Assembly: GCF_004362745.1 (NCBI RefSeq)
Contig: NZ_SNXY01000008.1
Span: 310,001-374,000 of the forward strand
Origin: Oharaeibacter diazotrophicus
GTDB taxonomy: Bacteria > Pseudomonadota > Alphaproteobacteria > Rhizobiales > Pleomorphomonadaceae
Length of the DNA: 64,000 bases
Direction of reading: 5' to 3'
A program made the position numbers and the translations under genes. Position 1 is the stretch's first letter; every line of letters begins with the position of its first letter. Shown here piece by piece: positions 48,358 through 57,556 of the stretch. A model generated the notes under the pieces. That model was not told the origin of the DNA, ran no database searches, and saw nothing but the letters and a program-made list of their open reading frames with translations.

Positions 48358-50874
48358 ATGAAGACCTCTCCCTGGCTGCTGGCGACCTACGCGGTCGTCG
48401 TGGTCCTCGGCATCCTCGCGGCTCTGCCGAACATCCTCTCGAATTCCACGCTCGACGCCCTGCCCTCCTGGTTCCCGAAGGACCGGGTCGCGCTCGGCCT
48501 CGACCTCAGCGGCGGCTCCCACCTCGTGCTCGAGGTCGACGGCGCCGACCTCGCCCGCGAGCGGCTGCAGACGCTGACGCAGGACGCCCGCCGGGCGCTG
48601 CGCGAGGCCGGCGTTCCCGGTGCCGCGATCCGCCGCGCCGGTTCGACCCTGGTGGTGAGCCTCGCCGCGGCCGACCAGCGCCCGGCCGCGACGACCGCGC
48701 TCGGCAAGCTCGCGCTCGCCGTCGGCCCGACCGGCGCCTCCGACCTCGCCTTCGGCGGCGAGGGCGCGACGGTGACGATCGCCCTCACCGAGGCCGGCCT
48801 TTCCGACCGCACAAGCGCGGCGGTCGAGCAGAGCCTCGGCATCATCCGCCAGCGCGTCGACCAGGTCGGCGTCGCCGAGCCGACGATCCAACGCGTCGGC
48901 GCCGACCGCATCCTGGTGCAGTTGCCCGGCGTGCAGGACCCGGCGCGCATCCGCGACCTCATCGGCTCGACGGCGAAGATGAGCTTCCACATGCTCTCCG
49001 GCGCCGCCGTGGAGGGTGCGCCGCCGCCCGGCGTCACCCTGCTGCGCGACGACGAAGGCCGTTCCTATCCGGTCGAGGACCGCGTCGAACTCGCCGGCGA
49101 CCGCCTGACCGACGCTCGCGTCGGTTTCGACCCGACCACCAACGAGCCGCTGGTCAGCTTCCGCTTCGACACCGTCGGCGCCGCGCGCTTCGCCGAGATC
49201 ACCCGCGCCAACGTCGGCCGACCCTTCGCGATCGTGCTCGACGACAAGGTGCTGTCGGCCCCGGTGATCCGCGAGCCGATCACCGGCGGCTCCGGGCAGA
49301 TCTCGGGCAACTTCACCGTCGAGAGCGCCAACGACCTCGCCGCGCTGCTGCGCGCCGGGGCGCTGCCGGCCAAGCTGACGGTGATCGAGGAGCGCACCGT
49401 CGGCGCCGACCTCGGCGCGGACGCGATCCGCATGGGCGTCGCCACCGGCCTCGCCGGCTTCGTCCTGGTGGTCGGCTTCATGGTGCTGCTCTACGGCCCC
49501 TGGGGGTTGCTCGCCAACCTCGCGCTCGGCCTCAACGTGGTGCTGACCTTCGCCGGCCTGTCGCTGCTCGGCGCCACGCTGACGCTGCCCGGCATCGCCG
49601 GCATCGTGCTCGGCATCGGCCTCGCGGTCGACGCCAACGTCCTGATCAACGAGCGCATCCGCGAGGAGACGCGGCGCGGCCGCGGCGCCGTCGCCGCGCT
49701 CGACGCCGGCTTCCGGCGCGCCTACTCGACCATCGTCGACGGCAACGTCACGGCGCTGATCGCCTCGGCGCTGCTGTTCTGGTTCGGCTCGGGGCCGGTG
49801 CGCGGCTTCGCGGTGACCATGGGCATCGGCATCCTGATTTCGATGTTCACCGCGGTGTCGATCGTCCGGGTGGCGATGCTCGCCATCGTCCGGCGTACCG
49901 GCATGAAGCGCCTCGCCATCGAGCCGCTGCTGCCGGTCACGCTGGTGCCCGAGGGCACGCGCTTCCGCTTCATGCGCGCCCGCTTCCTCGGCCTCGGCGT
50001 CTCCGCCTTCCTGTCGCTCGCCTCGGTGGTGCTGTTCTTCTCGCCGGGCCTGAACTACGGCGTCGACTTCCGCGGCGGCATCCAGATGGAGGTGGTGACG
50101 GAGGGCCCGGCGGACCTTTCAGCCTTCCGCTCCGGGCTCGACGGCCTCGGGCTCGGCGAGGTGGCGCTGCAGGAATTCGGCGACAGCCGCCACCTACTGG
50201 TCCGCGTCGAGCGCCAGCCGGGCGGCGAGGAGGCGCAGACGGCGGCGGTCGAGCGCCTCACGGCCGAGGTGCGCGCCATCGACGCCAGCGCGACGGTGGA
50301 GCGCACCGAGGTGGTCGGTCCGAAGGTGTCGGACGAACTCGCCACGGCGGGCATCCTGTCGGTGGTGTTCGCCAGCCTCGCCATGCTGGTCTACATCTGG
50401 GTGCGCTTCGAGTGGCCTTTCGCGGTCGGCGCGATCGCGACCCTGGTGCTCGACGTCACCAAGACGGTCGGCTTCTTCGCGATCACCGGCCTCGACTTCA
50501 ACCTGACGGCGATCGCGGCGCTCCTGACCCTCGTCGGCTACTCGGTCAACGACAAGGTGGTCGTCTACGACCGCATGCGCGAGAACATGCGGCTCTACAA
50601 GGCGATGCCGCTGCGCGACGTCATCGACCTCTCGATCAACGAGACGCTGGCCCGCAGCCTCTACACCTCGGTGACGGCGTTCCTGTCGCTGCTGCCGATG
50701 GCGATCTGGGGCGGCAGCGCGGTCGAGAGCTTCGCGGTGCCGATGATCTTCGGCATCGTGGTGGCGGCGTCGTCGTCGGTGTTCATCGCCGCGCCGATCC
50801 TGCTGTTCCTCGGCGACTGGCGGCGCCGGCGCGCCTCGACCCGGACGCCGGCGGAGACCGCGCCGGCGGTGTGA
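48358..50874 (+). CDS. secDF: Fused protein-export membrane proteins SecD-SecF
   Basis: An 838-residue fusion of the SecD and SecF subunits that use the proton gradient to help the Sec translocon export proteins. The SecD half has LGLDLSGGSHLVLEVD, a large periplasmic domain with QRVDQVGVAEPTIQ, and the D5-like FRFDTVGAARFAEIT; the SecF half begins near SPGLNYGVDFRGGIQMEV and ends with NLTAIAALLTLVGYSVNDKVVVYDRMRENM. Twelve helices are expected. ATG 48358 opens with the first helix; ATG 48337 would add seven residues. YajC is not adjacent. Confidence 0.94.
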   Translation: MKTSPWLLATYAVVVVLGILAALPNILSNSTLDALPSWFPKDRVALGLDLSGGSHLVLEVDGADLARERLQTLTQDARRALREAGVPGAAIRRAGSTLVVSLAAADQRPAATTALGKLALAVGPTGASDLAFGGEGATVTIALTEAGLSDRTSAAVEQSLGIIRQRVDQVGVAEPTIQRVGADRILVQLPGVQDPARIRDLIGSTAKMSFHMLSGAAVEGAPPPGVTLLRDDEGRSYPVEDRVELAGDRLTDARVGFDPTTNEPLVSFRFDTVGAARFAEITRANVGRPFAIVLDDKVLSAPVIREPITGGSGQISGNFTVESANDLAALLRAGALPAKLTVIEERTVGADLGADAIRMGVATGLAGFVLVVGFMVLLYGPWGLLANLALGLNVVLTFAGLSLLGATLTLPGIAGIVLGIGLAVDANVLINERIREETRRGRGAVAALDAGFRRAYSTIVDGNVTALIASALLFWFGSGPVRGFAVTMGIGILISMFTAVSIVRVAMLAIVRRTGMKRLAIEPLLPVTLVPEGTRFRFMRARFLGLGVSAFLSLASVVLFFSPGLNYGVDFRGGIQMEVVTEGPADLSAFRSGLDGLGLGEVALQEFGDSRHLLVRVERQPGGEEAQTAAVERLTAEVRAIDASATVERTEVVGPKVSDELATAGILSVVFASLAMLVYIWVRFEWPFAVGAIATLVLDVTKTVGFFAITGLDFNLTAIAALLTLVGYSVNDKVVVYDRMRENMRLYKAMPLRDVIDLSINETLARSLYTSVTAFLSLLPMAIWGGSAVESFAVPMIFGIVVAASSSVFIAAPILLFLGDWRRRRASTRTPAETAPAV

Positions 50875-50899
50875 CCGGCCGCGCCCGCCGACCCGGTGG

Positions 50900-50974
50900 G
50901 ACGGAACTTCCGTTCCGTCTTGCCACGGGGTGGATCATCCGGCTTACTCGCTCCCGGCGCGTCGCGCCGGGAGC
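50900..50974 (+). terminator. Two hairpins after secDF
   Basis: The first (50900-50919) has 7-base arms GACGGAA/TTCCGTC. The second (50950-50974) has 11-base arms GCTCCCGGCGC/GCGCCGGGAGC around a 3-base loop and ends 15 bases before the next start codon. They may terminate secDF or lower read-through into, and translation of, the following gene. Confidence 0.5.
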
Positions 50975-50989
50975 ACGGGTGTCGGGTCC

Positions 50990-51769
50990 ATGAGCAGCTT
51001 TCCCCTCGCCGCCTGTGCGGAGATGATCTGGCGCGACCGGCCGATCGACTGGCGCGCCGCCCGGCTGAAAGAGATGGGCTTCGGCGTCGGCCTGTGGAAC
51101 TGGCCGGACCACGACCTCGCCCGGCTGGAGCGCACGGGCGCCACCTTCACGATCATGAACGGCTACCTTCGCGGCGACCTCGTCGACGACGACGGCATCG
51201 CCGAACTGCTCGCGACGGCGCGCGAGACCGCGGCGGTCGGCCGGCGCCTCGGCGTGCAGCGGCTCAACCTGCACGGCACCGGCCTCGGCCCCGGCGGCCT
51301 GCCGGTCCGGCCCGTCGAGGTGGTGACCGGCGCCATGTGGCTGAAGGCGCGCGACACGCTGTGCCGCGTCGCCGAGATGGCCGAGGCGGAGGGCGTGGTG
51401 TTCACGCTCGAGAATCTCAACCGCGCGGTCGACCACCCCGGCGTTCCCTTCGCGCGGGCCGAGGACACGCTGGCGCTGGTCGCCGCCGTCGACCACCCGA
51501 GGCTGCGTCTCAACCTCGACCTCTACCACGCCCAGATCGGCGAGGGGAACCTGATCGACCTCTGCCGCCGCTGCCTGCCGTGGATCGGCGAGATCCAGGT
51601 CGCCGACGTGCCGGGCCGCTGCGAGCCGGGCACCGGCGAGGTCGACTGGCCCGGCGTCGCCCGCGCGCTGAAGACGATGGGCTACGCCGGTCCGGTCGGC
51701 CTCGAAGCCTTCGCCAGCGGCGAACCCGAGGCGGCCCTCGCGGCCTTCCGCGACGCCTTCACGGTCTAG
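50990..51769 (+). CDS. Hydroxypyruvate isomerase-like TIM-barrel protein
   Basis: A 259-residue sugar-isomerase-like TIM barrel: N-terminal LAACAEMIWRDRPIDWRAARLKEMGFGVGLWNW, metal-ligand segments FTLENLN, NLDLYHAQIGEGNLIDL and QVADVPGRCEPGTGEV, and C-terminal GLEAF. These match the hydroxypyruvate isomerase family (hydroxypyruvate to tartronate semialdehyde), though 2-oxo-tetronate isomerases look similar. The ribosome site is weak and lies just after a strong hairpin. Followed by purU, with a 136-base gap. Confidence 0.8.
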   Translation: MSSFPLAACAEMIWRDRPIDWRAARLKEMGFGVGLWNWPDHDLARLERTGATFTIMNGYLRGDLVDDDGIAELLATARETAAVGRRLGVQRLNLHGTGLGPGGLPVRPVEVVTGAMWLKARDTLCRVAEMAEAEGVVFTLENLNRAVDHPGVPFARAEDTLALVAAVDHPRLRLNLDLYHAQIGEGNLIDLCRRCLPWIGEIQVADVPGRCEPGTGEVDWPGVARALKTMGYAGPVGLEAFASGEPEAALAAFRDAFTV

Positions 51770-51905
51770 TCCGGCCGCGTTCGCCGCGCGGATGCGCGCC
51801 CCACGGCCGCGCCGGCGCCCGAGGCTTCCGTCGGGGGCGCGTGCCGGCGTAGGGTCGCGTCCCGTTCGCCCTCCCCGCGAATCGTCCCCCCGAGAGCCGT
51901 TCCCG

Positions 51906-52790
51906 ATGACCCAGTTCGCCCTTCGTGTCCGCTGCCGATCCACCCGCGGGATCGTCGCGGCGATCTCCACCTTCCTCGCCGGCGAGGACTGCAACATCAC
52001 CGACAGCGCCCAGTTCGACGACGTCGACACCGGCAACTTCTTCATGCGCGTCAGCTTCCGCTCCGAGGGCGGCCGCACACTGCCCGACCTGCGCGCCGGC
52101 TTTTCGGCGGTGGCGCCGCGCTTCGGCATGGAGGCCGAGTTCTTCGACGAGCGCGAGAAGCGCAAGGTCGTGATCATGGTCTCGCGCTTCGGCCACTGCC
52201 TCAACGACCTCCTGTACCGCTGGCGGATCGGCGGCCTGCCGATCGACATCGTGGCGGTGATCTCCAATCACCTCGACTACCAGAAGCTGGTGGTGAACCA
52301 CGACATCCCGTTCCACTGGATCAAGGTGACGAAGGAGAACAAGCCGGAGGCCGAGGCGGCGCAGATGCGCATCGTCGCCGACACCGGCGCCGAACTGGTG
52401 GTGCTCGCCCGCTACATGCAGGTGCTGTCCGACGAGATGTGCCGGACCATGAGCGGGCGGATCATCAACATCCACCACTCCTTCCTGCCGTCCTTCAAGG
52501 GCGCCAACCCCTACCGCCAGGCCTACGACCGCGGCGTCAAGCTGATCGGGGCGACGTCGCACTACGTCACCGCCGACCTCGACGAGGGCCCGATCATCGA
52601 GCAGGCGGTGGTGCCGGTGACCCACGCCCAGTCGGCCGACGACTACGTCAGCCTCGGTCGCGACACCGAGGCCCAAGTGCTGGCCCGCGCCGTGCACGCG
52701 CACATCCACGGCCGCGTGTTCCTCAACGGCGGCAAGACGGTGGTCTTCCCCGCCTCGCCGGGCTCCTACGCCTCCGAGCGCATGGGCTGA
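51906..52790 (+). CDS. purU: Formyltetrahydrofolate deformylase
   Basis: A 294-residue enzyme that hydrolyses 10-formyl-THF to THF and formate, balancing one-carbon pools. An N-terminal ACT domain (residues about 2-80) precedes the formyltransferase-like catalytic domain with ISNHLDY, VLARYMQVLSD and the active-site run HHSFLPSFKGANPYRQAY, then TADLDEGPIIEQ. Length and domain order are normal. The start at 51906 removes 38 non-homologous codons of the longer frame. Confidence 0.94.
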   Translation: MTQFALRVRCRSTRGIVAAISTFLAGEDCNITDSAQFDDVDTGNFFMRVSFRSEGGRTLPDLRAGFSAVAPRFGMEAEFFDEREKRKVVIMVSRFGHCLNDLLYRWRIGGLPIDIVAVISNHLDYQKLVVNHDIPFHWIKVTKENKPEAEAAQMRIVADTGAELVVLARYMQVLSDEMCRTMSGRIINIHHSFLPSFKGANPYRQAYDRGVKLIGATSHYVTADLDEGPIIEQAVVPVTHAQSADDYVSLGRDTEAQVLARAVHAHIHGRVFLNGGKTVVFPASPGSYASERMG

Positions 52791-52859
52791 CCGCCGGTTC
52801 CCCCTCCCCCGGCCGGTGCCGCGCGCCAGGCCGGGGCGACCTCCCGCGGAGACGGCCCG

Positions 52860-53606
52860 ATGCGCATCCTGATCGCCAACCCCAACACCACCGAGGCCGT
52901 GACCCGGCGGCTGGTCGAGACCGCCGCGCCGGCGGTCGCCGCCGGCACCGAACTCGTCGGCGCCACCGCGCCGCGCGGGGTGCCCTACATCGCCAGCCGC
53001 GCCGAAGCTCAGATCGGCGGCGCGGTGCTGCTCGAGATGCTGTGCGAGCGGATCGGCACGTTCGACGCCGCGGTCGTCGCCGCCTTCGGCGATCCCGGTC
53101 TCGGCGGCGCCCGCGAACTCCTCGACGTGCCGGTCGTCGGCCTCGCCGAGGCGGCGATGGCGAGCGCGCTGATGCTCGGTCGCCGCTTCGCGGTCGTCAC
53201 CTTCGCGGTGGCGCTGGAGGCCTGGTACGCCGAGACGATCGAGGCCTACGCGCTGGCGACGCGCTCGGCCGGCGTGTTCTGCGCCGACCGGCCGTTCACC
53301 GACCTCGAGGGCGTGCGCGAGGAGATGGCCGACCACCTGGTCGCGCTCGCCGGGCGCGCGGTCGCGGCCGGCGCCGACACGGTGATCCTCGGCGGCGCGC
53401 CGCTGGCCGGCCTCGCCGCCCGCGTCCACGACCGCATCCCGGTGCCCGCGGTCGATCCGGTCGTCGCCGCGGTCAAGCAGGCCGAGGCGCTGGTGGCGCT
53501 CGGCGTGCGCAAGCCGGTGGCGGGCACCTTCCGCCGGCCGCCGCCGAAGCGCTCGACCGGGCTCGCCGACGCGCTGGCGCGGCGGATCGGCGAAAACGCC
53601 CCCTGA
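52860..53606 (+). CDS. Asp/Glu/hydantoin racemase superfamily protein lacking both catalytic cysteines
   Basis: A 248-residue protein clearly of the hydantoin-racemase-like fold: MRILIANPNTTEAVT, VVAAFGDPGL and VILGGAPLAG. In active racemases of this family a Cys precedes FxDPG and a second Cys sits in LGCA; here the positions are Ala75 and Gly179. Loss of both suggests a different chemistry or a binding role, or a lyase-type relative. It stands between purU and a nitrogen-compound transport cluster and may belong to the latter by function. Confidence 0.82.
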   Translation: MRILIANPNTTEAVTRRLVETAAPAVAAGTELVGATAPRGVPYIASRAEAQIGGAVLLEMLCERIGTFDAAVVAAFGDPGLGGARELLDVPVVGLAEAAMASALMLGRRFAVVTFAVALEAWYAETIEAYALATRSAGVFCADRPFTDLEGVREEMADHLVALAGRAVAAGADTVILGGAPLAGLAARVHDRIPVPAVDPVVAAVKQAEALVALGVRKPVAGTFRRPPPKRSTGLADALARRIGENAP

Positions 53607-53697
53607 ACGGGCCGATCGCTGCCGCCGCGTTGATCGCGTCGCCGCCGTCTTGGGCAGATGCGGGGCCCCCGGCTCCGCAGAAGCGCGGAGTCCAGGT

Positions 53698-53713
53698 TGG
53701 CACGGTCCTCGCA
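53698..53713 (+). promoter_or_regulatory. Candidate sigma-54 promoter of the NitT/TauT-type operon
   Basis: TGGCACGGTCCTCGCA has the full TGGCACG -24 element and a GC at the right distance, with one mismatch in the -12 box (TCGC for TTGC). A small inverted repeat (CTCCGC/GCGGAG, 53673-53690) lies just upstream. It would leave a leader of about 155 bases before the binding-protein gene. Confidence 0.45.
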
Positions 53714-53878
53714 AGGAAGGGGTCAGCGCAGAGCCTCGTGCTCTTCCGGGTTGGCGTGCCCATCGTTCTGGATCCCGCGCACGGCGCCGGTCCGGAGGAG
53801 CGATGGCATCCTCGACCGGTCACGACCCCGAAATGGTCCGCCCCCCGGGATCCGTTCAGTCGTTCGACTGGAGGGACC

Positions 53879-54934
53879 ATGTGCGATCGTGACGGCCTGT
53901 TCTACCAGCGCTTCAACCGCCGCAATTTCCTGAAGTCCTCCGCGGCCGGCGCCGCGACCATCGCCCTGCCCGCCCATCTCGCCGCGCTGTTGACGCCGAA
54001 GCCCGCCTTCGCCGCCACCACGATCAAGGCGACCCACGGCTCCGGCTTCTGCAACATGGGCATCTTCCTCGCCAAGGAGCGCCATCTCGCCGCCGCCGAG
54101 GGCGTCGAACTCGACTTCGTGGTGACGCCGTCGAACACCGAGATCACCACCATGTTCGGCGCCGGCCTCGTCGACATGTCGATGATCCCCTACTCCAACT
54201 TCATGACGCTCTACGACGCCGGCGCGCCGGTGCGCATCATCGCCGGCGGCGGCGTGCAGGGCTGCATCATCGTCGCCCAGCCGGGCATCAAGTCGGCGGC
54301 CGACCTCAAGGGCAAGAAGGTCGGCACCTTCCAGGCCGACACGCTCGAGGTGCTGCCCTACGACTACCTGAAGAAGGCGGGCATGAGCTTCGCCGACGTC
54401 GACGTGAAGTATCTCAACACCTCGCCGGAGCTGGCCCAGGCCTTCATCGCCGGCGCGGTCGACGCGATCTGCCACATCGAGCCCTACGCCTCGCAGTGCC
54501 TGCAGAGCGTGCCGGGCGCGACCGTGCTGTCCGACGGCACCGACATCTACGGCCCCGGCTATTCCGACTGCGTGCTCGCCGCCCGCATCCCGCTGATCGA
54601 GGAGAACCCGGCGGCCGTGAAGGCGGTCATCAAGGGCCTCCTGACGGCGCAGTACCAGGCCGAAACCGACAAGCAGAAGGCCCTCGATGAGATGGTGGGG
54701 CTCTACTACAAGACCACCATGGAGGCGGCCCAGCTCGCCTCGTCGAAGCAGCCGCTCTGCGTCGACCAGCGCAACCAGACGCAGTTCATCATCGACCGCG
54801 GCCAGTCGATGCTGGAGCTCGGCTATGTCAAGAAGCTGCCCGACGCCGGTGCCTTCGACTGGTCGCTGCTCGAGGCGGTGATCGCCGAGAACGCCGACGT
54901 CTACGGCAAGCTCAAGTACAAGTCCGCCGCCTGA
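53879..54934 (+). CDS. NitT/TauT-type ABC transporter substrate-binding protein
   Basis: A 351-residue exported binding protein of the nitrate/sulfonate/pyrimidine-precursor (NMT1/SsuA-like) group. The N-terminus has a twin-arginine signal, RRNFLKSSAAGAATIALP, cleaved near AFAA. Family features are GFCNMGIFLAKERHLAAAEGVELDFV, then DMSMIPYSNFMTLYDAGAPVRIIAGGGVQG and ADLKGKKVGTFQADTLEVL. GGAGGGACC precedes the ATG. First gene of an operon with permease, ATPase, nitrilase-like and two amidohydrolase genes; the solute is probably a nitrogen heterocycle or amide. Confidence 0.9.
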   Translation: MCDRDGLFYQRFNRRNFLKSSAAGAATIALPAHLAALLTPKPAFAATTIKATHGSGFCNMGIFLAKERHLAAAEGVELDFVVTPSNTEITTMFGAGLVDMSMIPYSNFMTLYDAGAPVRIIAGGGVQGCIIVAQPGIKSAADLKGKKVGTFQADTLEVLPYDYLKKAGMSFADVDVKYLNTSPELAQAFIAGAVDAICHIEPYASQCLQSVPGATVLSDGTDIYGPGYSDCVLAARIPLIEENPAAVKAVIKGLLTAQYQAETDKQKALDEMVGLYYKTTMEAAQLASSKQPLCVDQRNQTQFIIDRGQSMLELGYVKKLPDAGAFDWSLLEAVIAENADVYGKLKYKSAA

Positions 54935-54944
54935 CGCCGTCCTC

Positions 54945-54972
54945 CGGGTCCGCCCGCGAGCGGGCGGACCCG
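54945..54972 (+). terminator. Strong hairpin between binding-protein and permease genes
   Basis: Thirteen-base perfect arms (CGGGTCCGCCCGC / GCGGGCGGACCCG) with only a 2-base centre, 11 bases after the stop. In this position it likely stabilises the binding-protein message or partly terminates transcription before the permease. Confidence 0.6.
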
Positions 54973-55005
54973 TTCCCGACGATTTCCCCCTCGGAGCGCG
55001 CCGTC

Positions 55006-55905
55006 ATGTCCACCGTCAGCGCAGGGCGCAAGACCGGCCGAGCCGGTCCGCCGCCGCTGTCCTTCCGCCCCTCGCCGGCGGTCCGCCGGAGGGTCGCCAC
55101 CCTCGCGTGGGCGGCCGTCTCGATCGGCCTGTTCGCCGGCCTGTGGGAGTTCGCTTGGGCGATCGGCTGGGCCGACCCGCTGTTGCTGCCGCCGCCGCAC
55201 CTCTTCCTGTCGGACATCCCCGGCACGCTGAAATACTTCGCCTACGACAACACCATCGGCAGCCGCAGCCAGGCCGCCGGGATCACGCCGCTGCTGGTCA
55301 CCATGGGCTGGACCACCATGCGCGTGGTGCTCGGCCTGTTCTTCGGCTTCACGATCGGCGTCGCCGTCGGCGTCGCGATCCACTACCTGCCGATCGCGCG
55401 CAACCTCCTGATGCCGATCGTGCTGATGCTGGCGCCGATCTCGCCGATCGCCTGGCTGCCGGTGGCGCTGTTCCTGTTCGGCATCGGCGACGTGCCGGCG
55501 ATCTTCCTGGTCTTCATCACGCTGTTCTTCGCGATCGTGCTGTCGACCGGCGCCCAGATCGAGAGCGTGCCGAAGCACTACGTCCACGTCGCCCGCATCA
55601 TGGGGGCGAGCCGGGTGCAGACCTTCTGGCGGGTGATCCTGCCGGCGATCCTGCCCGCCCTGTTCATGACGCTGCGCATCAACCTGTTCGCCGCCTGGAT
55701 GATCGTGCTGGTGGCCGAGGCCGTCGGCGTCGGCACCGGGCTCGGTCAGGTCACTTCGATGGCGCGCGCCACCTTCAACTCCAAGCTGGTGTTCTTCACC
55801 ATGGGCGTGATCGGCCTCCTCGGCTTCACCTTCGACTGGGCGCTCCGCGTGATCCAGGCCAAGCTGCTGTGGTGGGCGCCCTCCGGCCGGGGAGCCTCCC
55901 GATGA
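55006..55905 (+). CDS. NitT/TauT-type ABC permease
   Basis: A 299-residue inner-membrane permease with about six helices and the coupling loop VPKHYVHVARIMGASRVQTFWRVILPAILPALFMTLRINL, typical of SsuC/TauC proteins. It overlaps the ATPase gene as ATGA, so subunits are made together. The N-terminal 25 residues are basic and disordered. Confidence 0.93.
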   Translation: MSTVSAGRKTGRAGPPPLSFRPSPAVRRRVATLAWAAVSIGLFAGLWEFAWAIGWADPLLLPPPHLFLSDIPGTLKYFAYDNTIGSRSQAAGITPLLVTMGWTTMRVVLGLFFGFTIGVAVGVAIHYLPIARNLLMPIVLMLAPISPIAWLPVALFLFGIGDVPAIFLVFITLFFAIVLSTGAQIESVPKHYVHVARIMGASRVQTFWRVILPAILPALFMTLRINLFAAWMIVLVAEAVGVGTGLGQVTSMARATFNSKLVFFTMGVIGLLGFTFDWALRVIQAKLLWWAPSGRGASR

Positions 55906-56687
55906 GCCGCGGCACCCTCTCCCTGAAGTCGGTCGGCAAGACCTGGACGCCCGAGGGGCGCGCCCCGGTCGAGGCGGTGCGCGACTTCTCGCTCGACGTC
56001 GCCCCCGGCGAGTTCGTGATCTTCCTCGGCCCGTCCGGCTGCGGCAAGTCGACCCTGCTCTACATGATCGCCGGGCTCGAGAGCGTCAGCTCCGGCACGA
56101 TCGAGCAGGACGGCCTCGCCGTCACCGAGCCCTCGGCCGAGCGCGGCCTGATCTTCCAGGAGGCCGGCCTCTTCCCCTGGCTGACCATCGCCGACAACGT
56201 CGGCTTCGGCCTGTCGATCCAAGGCGAGGCGCCGGTGCGCCGGCGCGAGGCGGTCGCCCAGCTGCTGCGGCAGGTCGGCCTCGGCGACATGATGGACAAG
56301 AAGCCGGACGAACTCTCCGGCGGCATGCGCCAGCGCGCCGCCTGCGCCCGGGCGCTGGCGATGCGGCCGGACATCCTGATGATGGACGAGCCCTTCGCCG
56401 CGCTCGACGTCCAGACCCGCGCCAAGATGCAGGACTTCCTCCTGCAGATCTGGCGCGACAGCGGCGCCTCGATCATCCTCGTCACCCATTCGATCGACGA
56501 GGCGATCGCCCTCGCCGACCGCGTCGTGGTGTTCACCGCGCGGCCCGGCCGGATCAAGACGATCGTGCCGATCGACCTGCCGCGGCCGCGTCCGAGCCGC
56601 GACCCGCGCTACCACCAGTACCGCGACCTCTTCACCGACCTCCTGGCGGCCGAGGTCGACCGCGCCTTCGCCGAACAGGAGGCCTAG
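55902..56687 (+). CDS. NitT/TauT-type ABC ATP-binding protein
   Basis: A 261-residue ATPase: Walker A GPSGCGKS (43-50), Q-loop IFQEAGLFPWLTI, signature LSGGMRQRAACARAL, Walker B ILMMDEPFAALD and H-loop ILVTHSIDEAI. It pairs with the upstream permease as in SsuBC/TauBC importers. Eight bases separate its stop from the nitrilase-family gene. Confidence 0.95.
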   Translation: MSRGTLSLKSVGKTWTPEGRAPVEAVRDFSLDVAPGEFVIFLGPSGCGKSTLLYMIAGLESVSSGTIEQDGLAVTEPSAERGLIFQEAGLFPWLTIADNVGFGLSIQGEAPVRRREAVAQLLRQVGLGDMMDKKPDELSGGMRQRAACARALAMRPDILMMDEPFAALDVQTRAKMQDFLLQIWRDSGASIILVTHSIDEAIALADRVVVFTARPGRIKTIVPIDLPRPRPSRDPRYHQYRDLFTDLLAAEVDRAFAEQEA

Positions 56688-56695
56688 GCCGCGCC

Positions 56696-57556
56696 ATGTC
56701 CTCCCCGCTCGTCGTCGGCGCGGTCTCGATCGGACCGGCCGACAACGGCCCGGCGCCCTGCCGGGCCGCGGCCGAACGCGCGCTCGAACGGCTCGCCGCG
56801 GCCGGTGCCGGCCTCGCCGTGCTGCCGGAGCTCTTCGACGCGCCCTACGCCGCCGCGCTCGATCCGGCGGCGCGGCCGATCCCCGCCGAGCCGCTCGACG
56901 GCCCGCGGGCGCGCTGGGCCGCGGCGCTCTCCGCCCGCACCGGCGTCGCGATCGTCTACGGCGCCGCGGTCGAGATCGGCGCCGGCCTGCCGCTCAACGC
57001 CGCGGTGCTGGCGCGGCCGGACGGCGGGGTCGACGTCGTCGCCGCCAAGATCCACCTGCCGCCGGCCGGCGCCGGCGAGGACTTCGGCGAGGCCGACCAC
57101 TTCGCCCCCGGACCGGCGGAGGTCGGCACCTTCGAGGTCGGCGGCGTCCGCCTCGCCGCGCTGGTCTGCTACGACCGGCGCTTTCCCGAATGCTGGCGCC
57201 ACGCCGCCGTCGCGGGGGCGGACTGCGTCGTGGTGCCGGTCGCCGGCCCCGCGGCCGCCGATCCGCCGGCGCTGTTCCGCGCCGAACTGACCACCCACGC
57301 CCGCGCCAACGGCCTCTACGCCGTCGCCGCCGCCCGCTTCGGCACGGAGACCGCGACCGGGCGGCCGGTCCGCCACGACGGCGAGACCGTCGCCTTCGAC
57401 CCCGACGGCCGCACCCTCGCGGCGCTGCCGCCGGACGTCGCCGCCGAGATCCTCGTCACGGTCGATCCGACCGTCTGTCGCGCCGCCCGCGACGCCAATG
57501 CCACCGCCGCGCGCCTGCGCCTTCCCGCCCAACCCCCGTCACGGAGACCGACATGA
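56696..57556 (+). CDS. Carbon-nitrogen hydrolase (nitrilase superfamily)
   Basis: A 286-residue enzyme with the Glu-Lys-Cys triad: Glu45 (VLPELF), Lys118 (AAKIHL) and Cys158 (VCYDRRFPE). The CYDxRFPE form is that of omega-amidase/Nit-type and carbamoylase-type members rather than true nitrilases. It would hydrolyse an amide or N-carbamoyl group inside the cell, fitting a route in which the imported compound is deaminated and opened by the neighbouring amidohydrolases. ATGA overlap with the next gene. Confidence 0.88.
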   Translation: MSSPLVVGAVSIGPADNGPAPCRAAAERALERLAAAGAGLAVLPELFDAPYAAALDPAARPIPAEPLDGPRARWAAALSARTGVAIVYGAAVEIGAGLPLNAAVLARPDGGVDVVAAKIHLPPAGAGEDFGEADHFAPGPAEVGTFEVGGVRLAALVCYDRRFPECWRHAAVAGADCVVVPVAGPAAADPPALFRAELTTHARANGLYAVAAARFGTETATGRPVRHDGETVAFDPDGRTLAALPPDVAAEILVTVDPTVCRAARDANATAARLRLPAQPPSRRPT

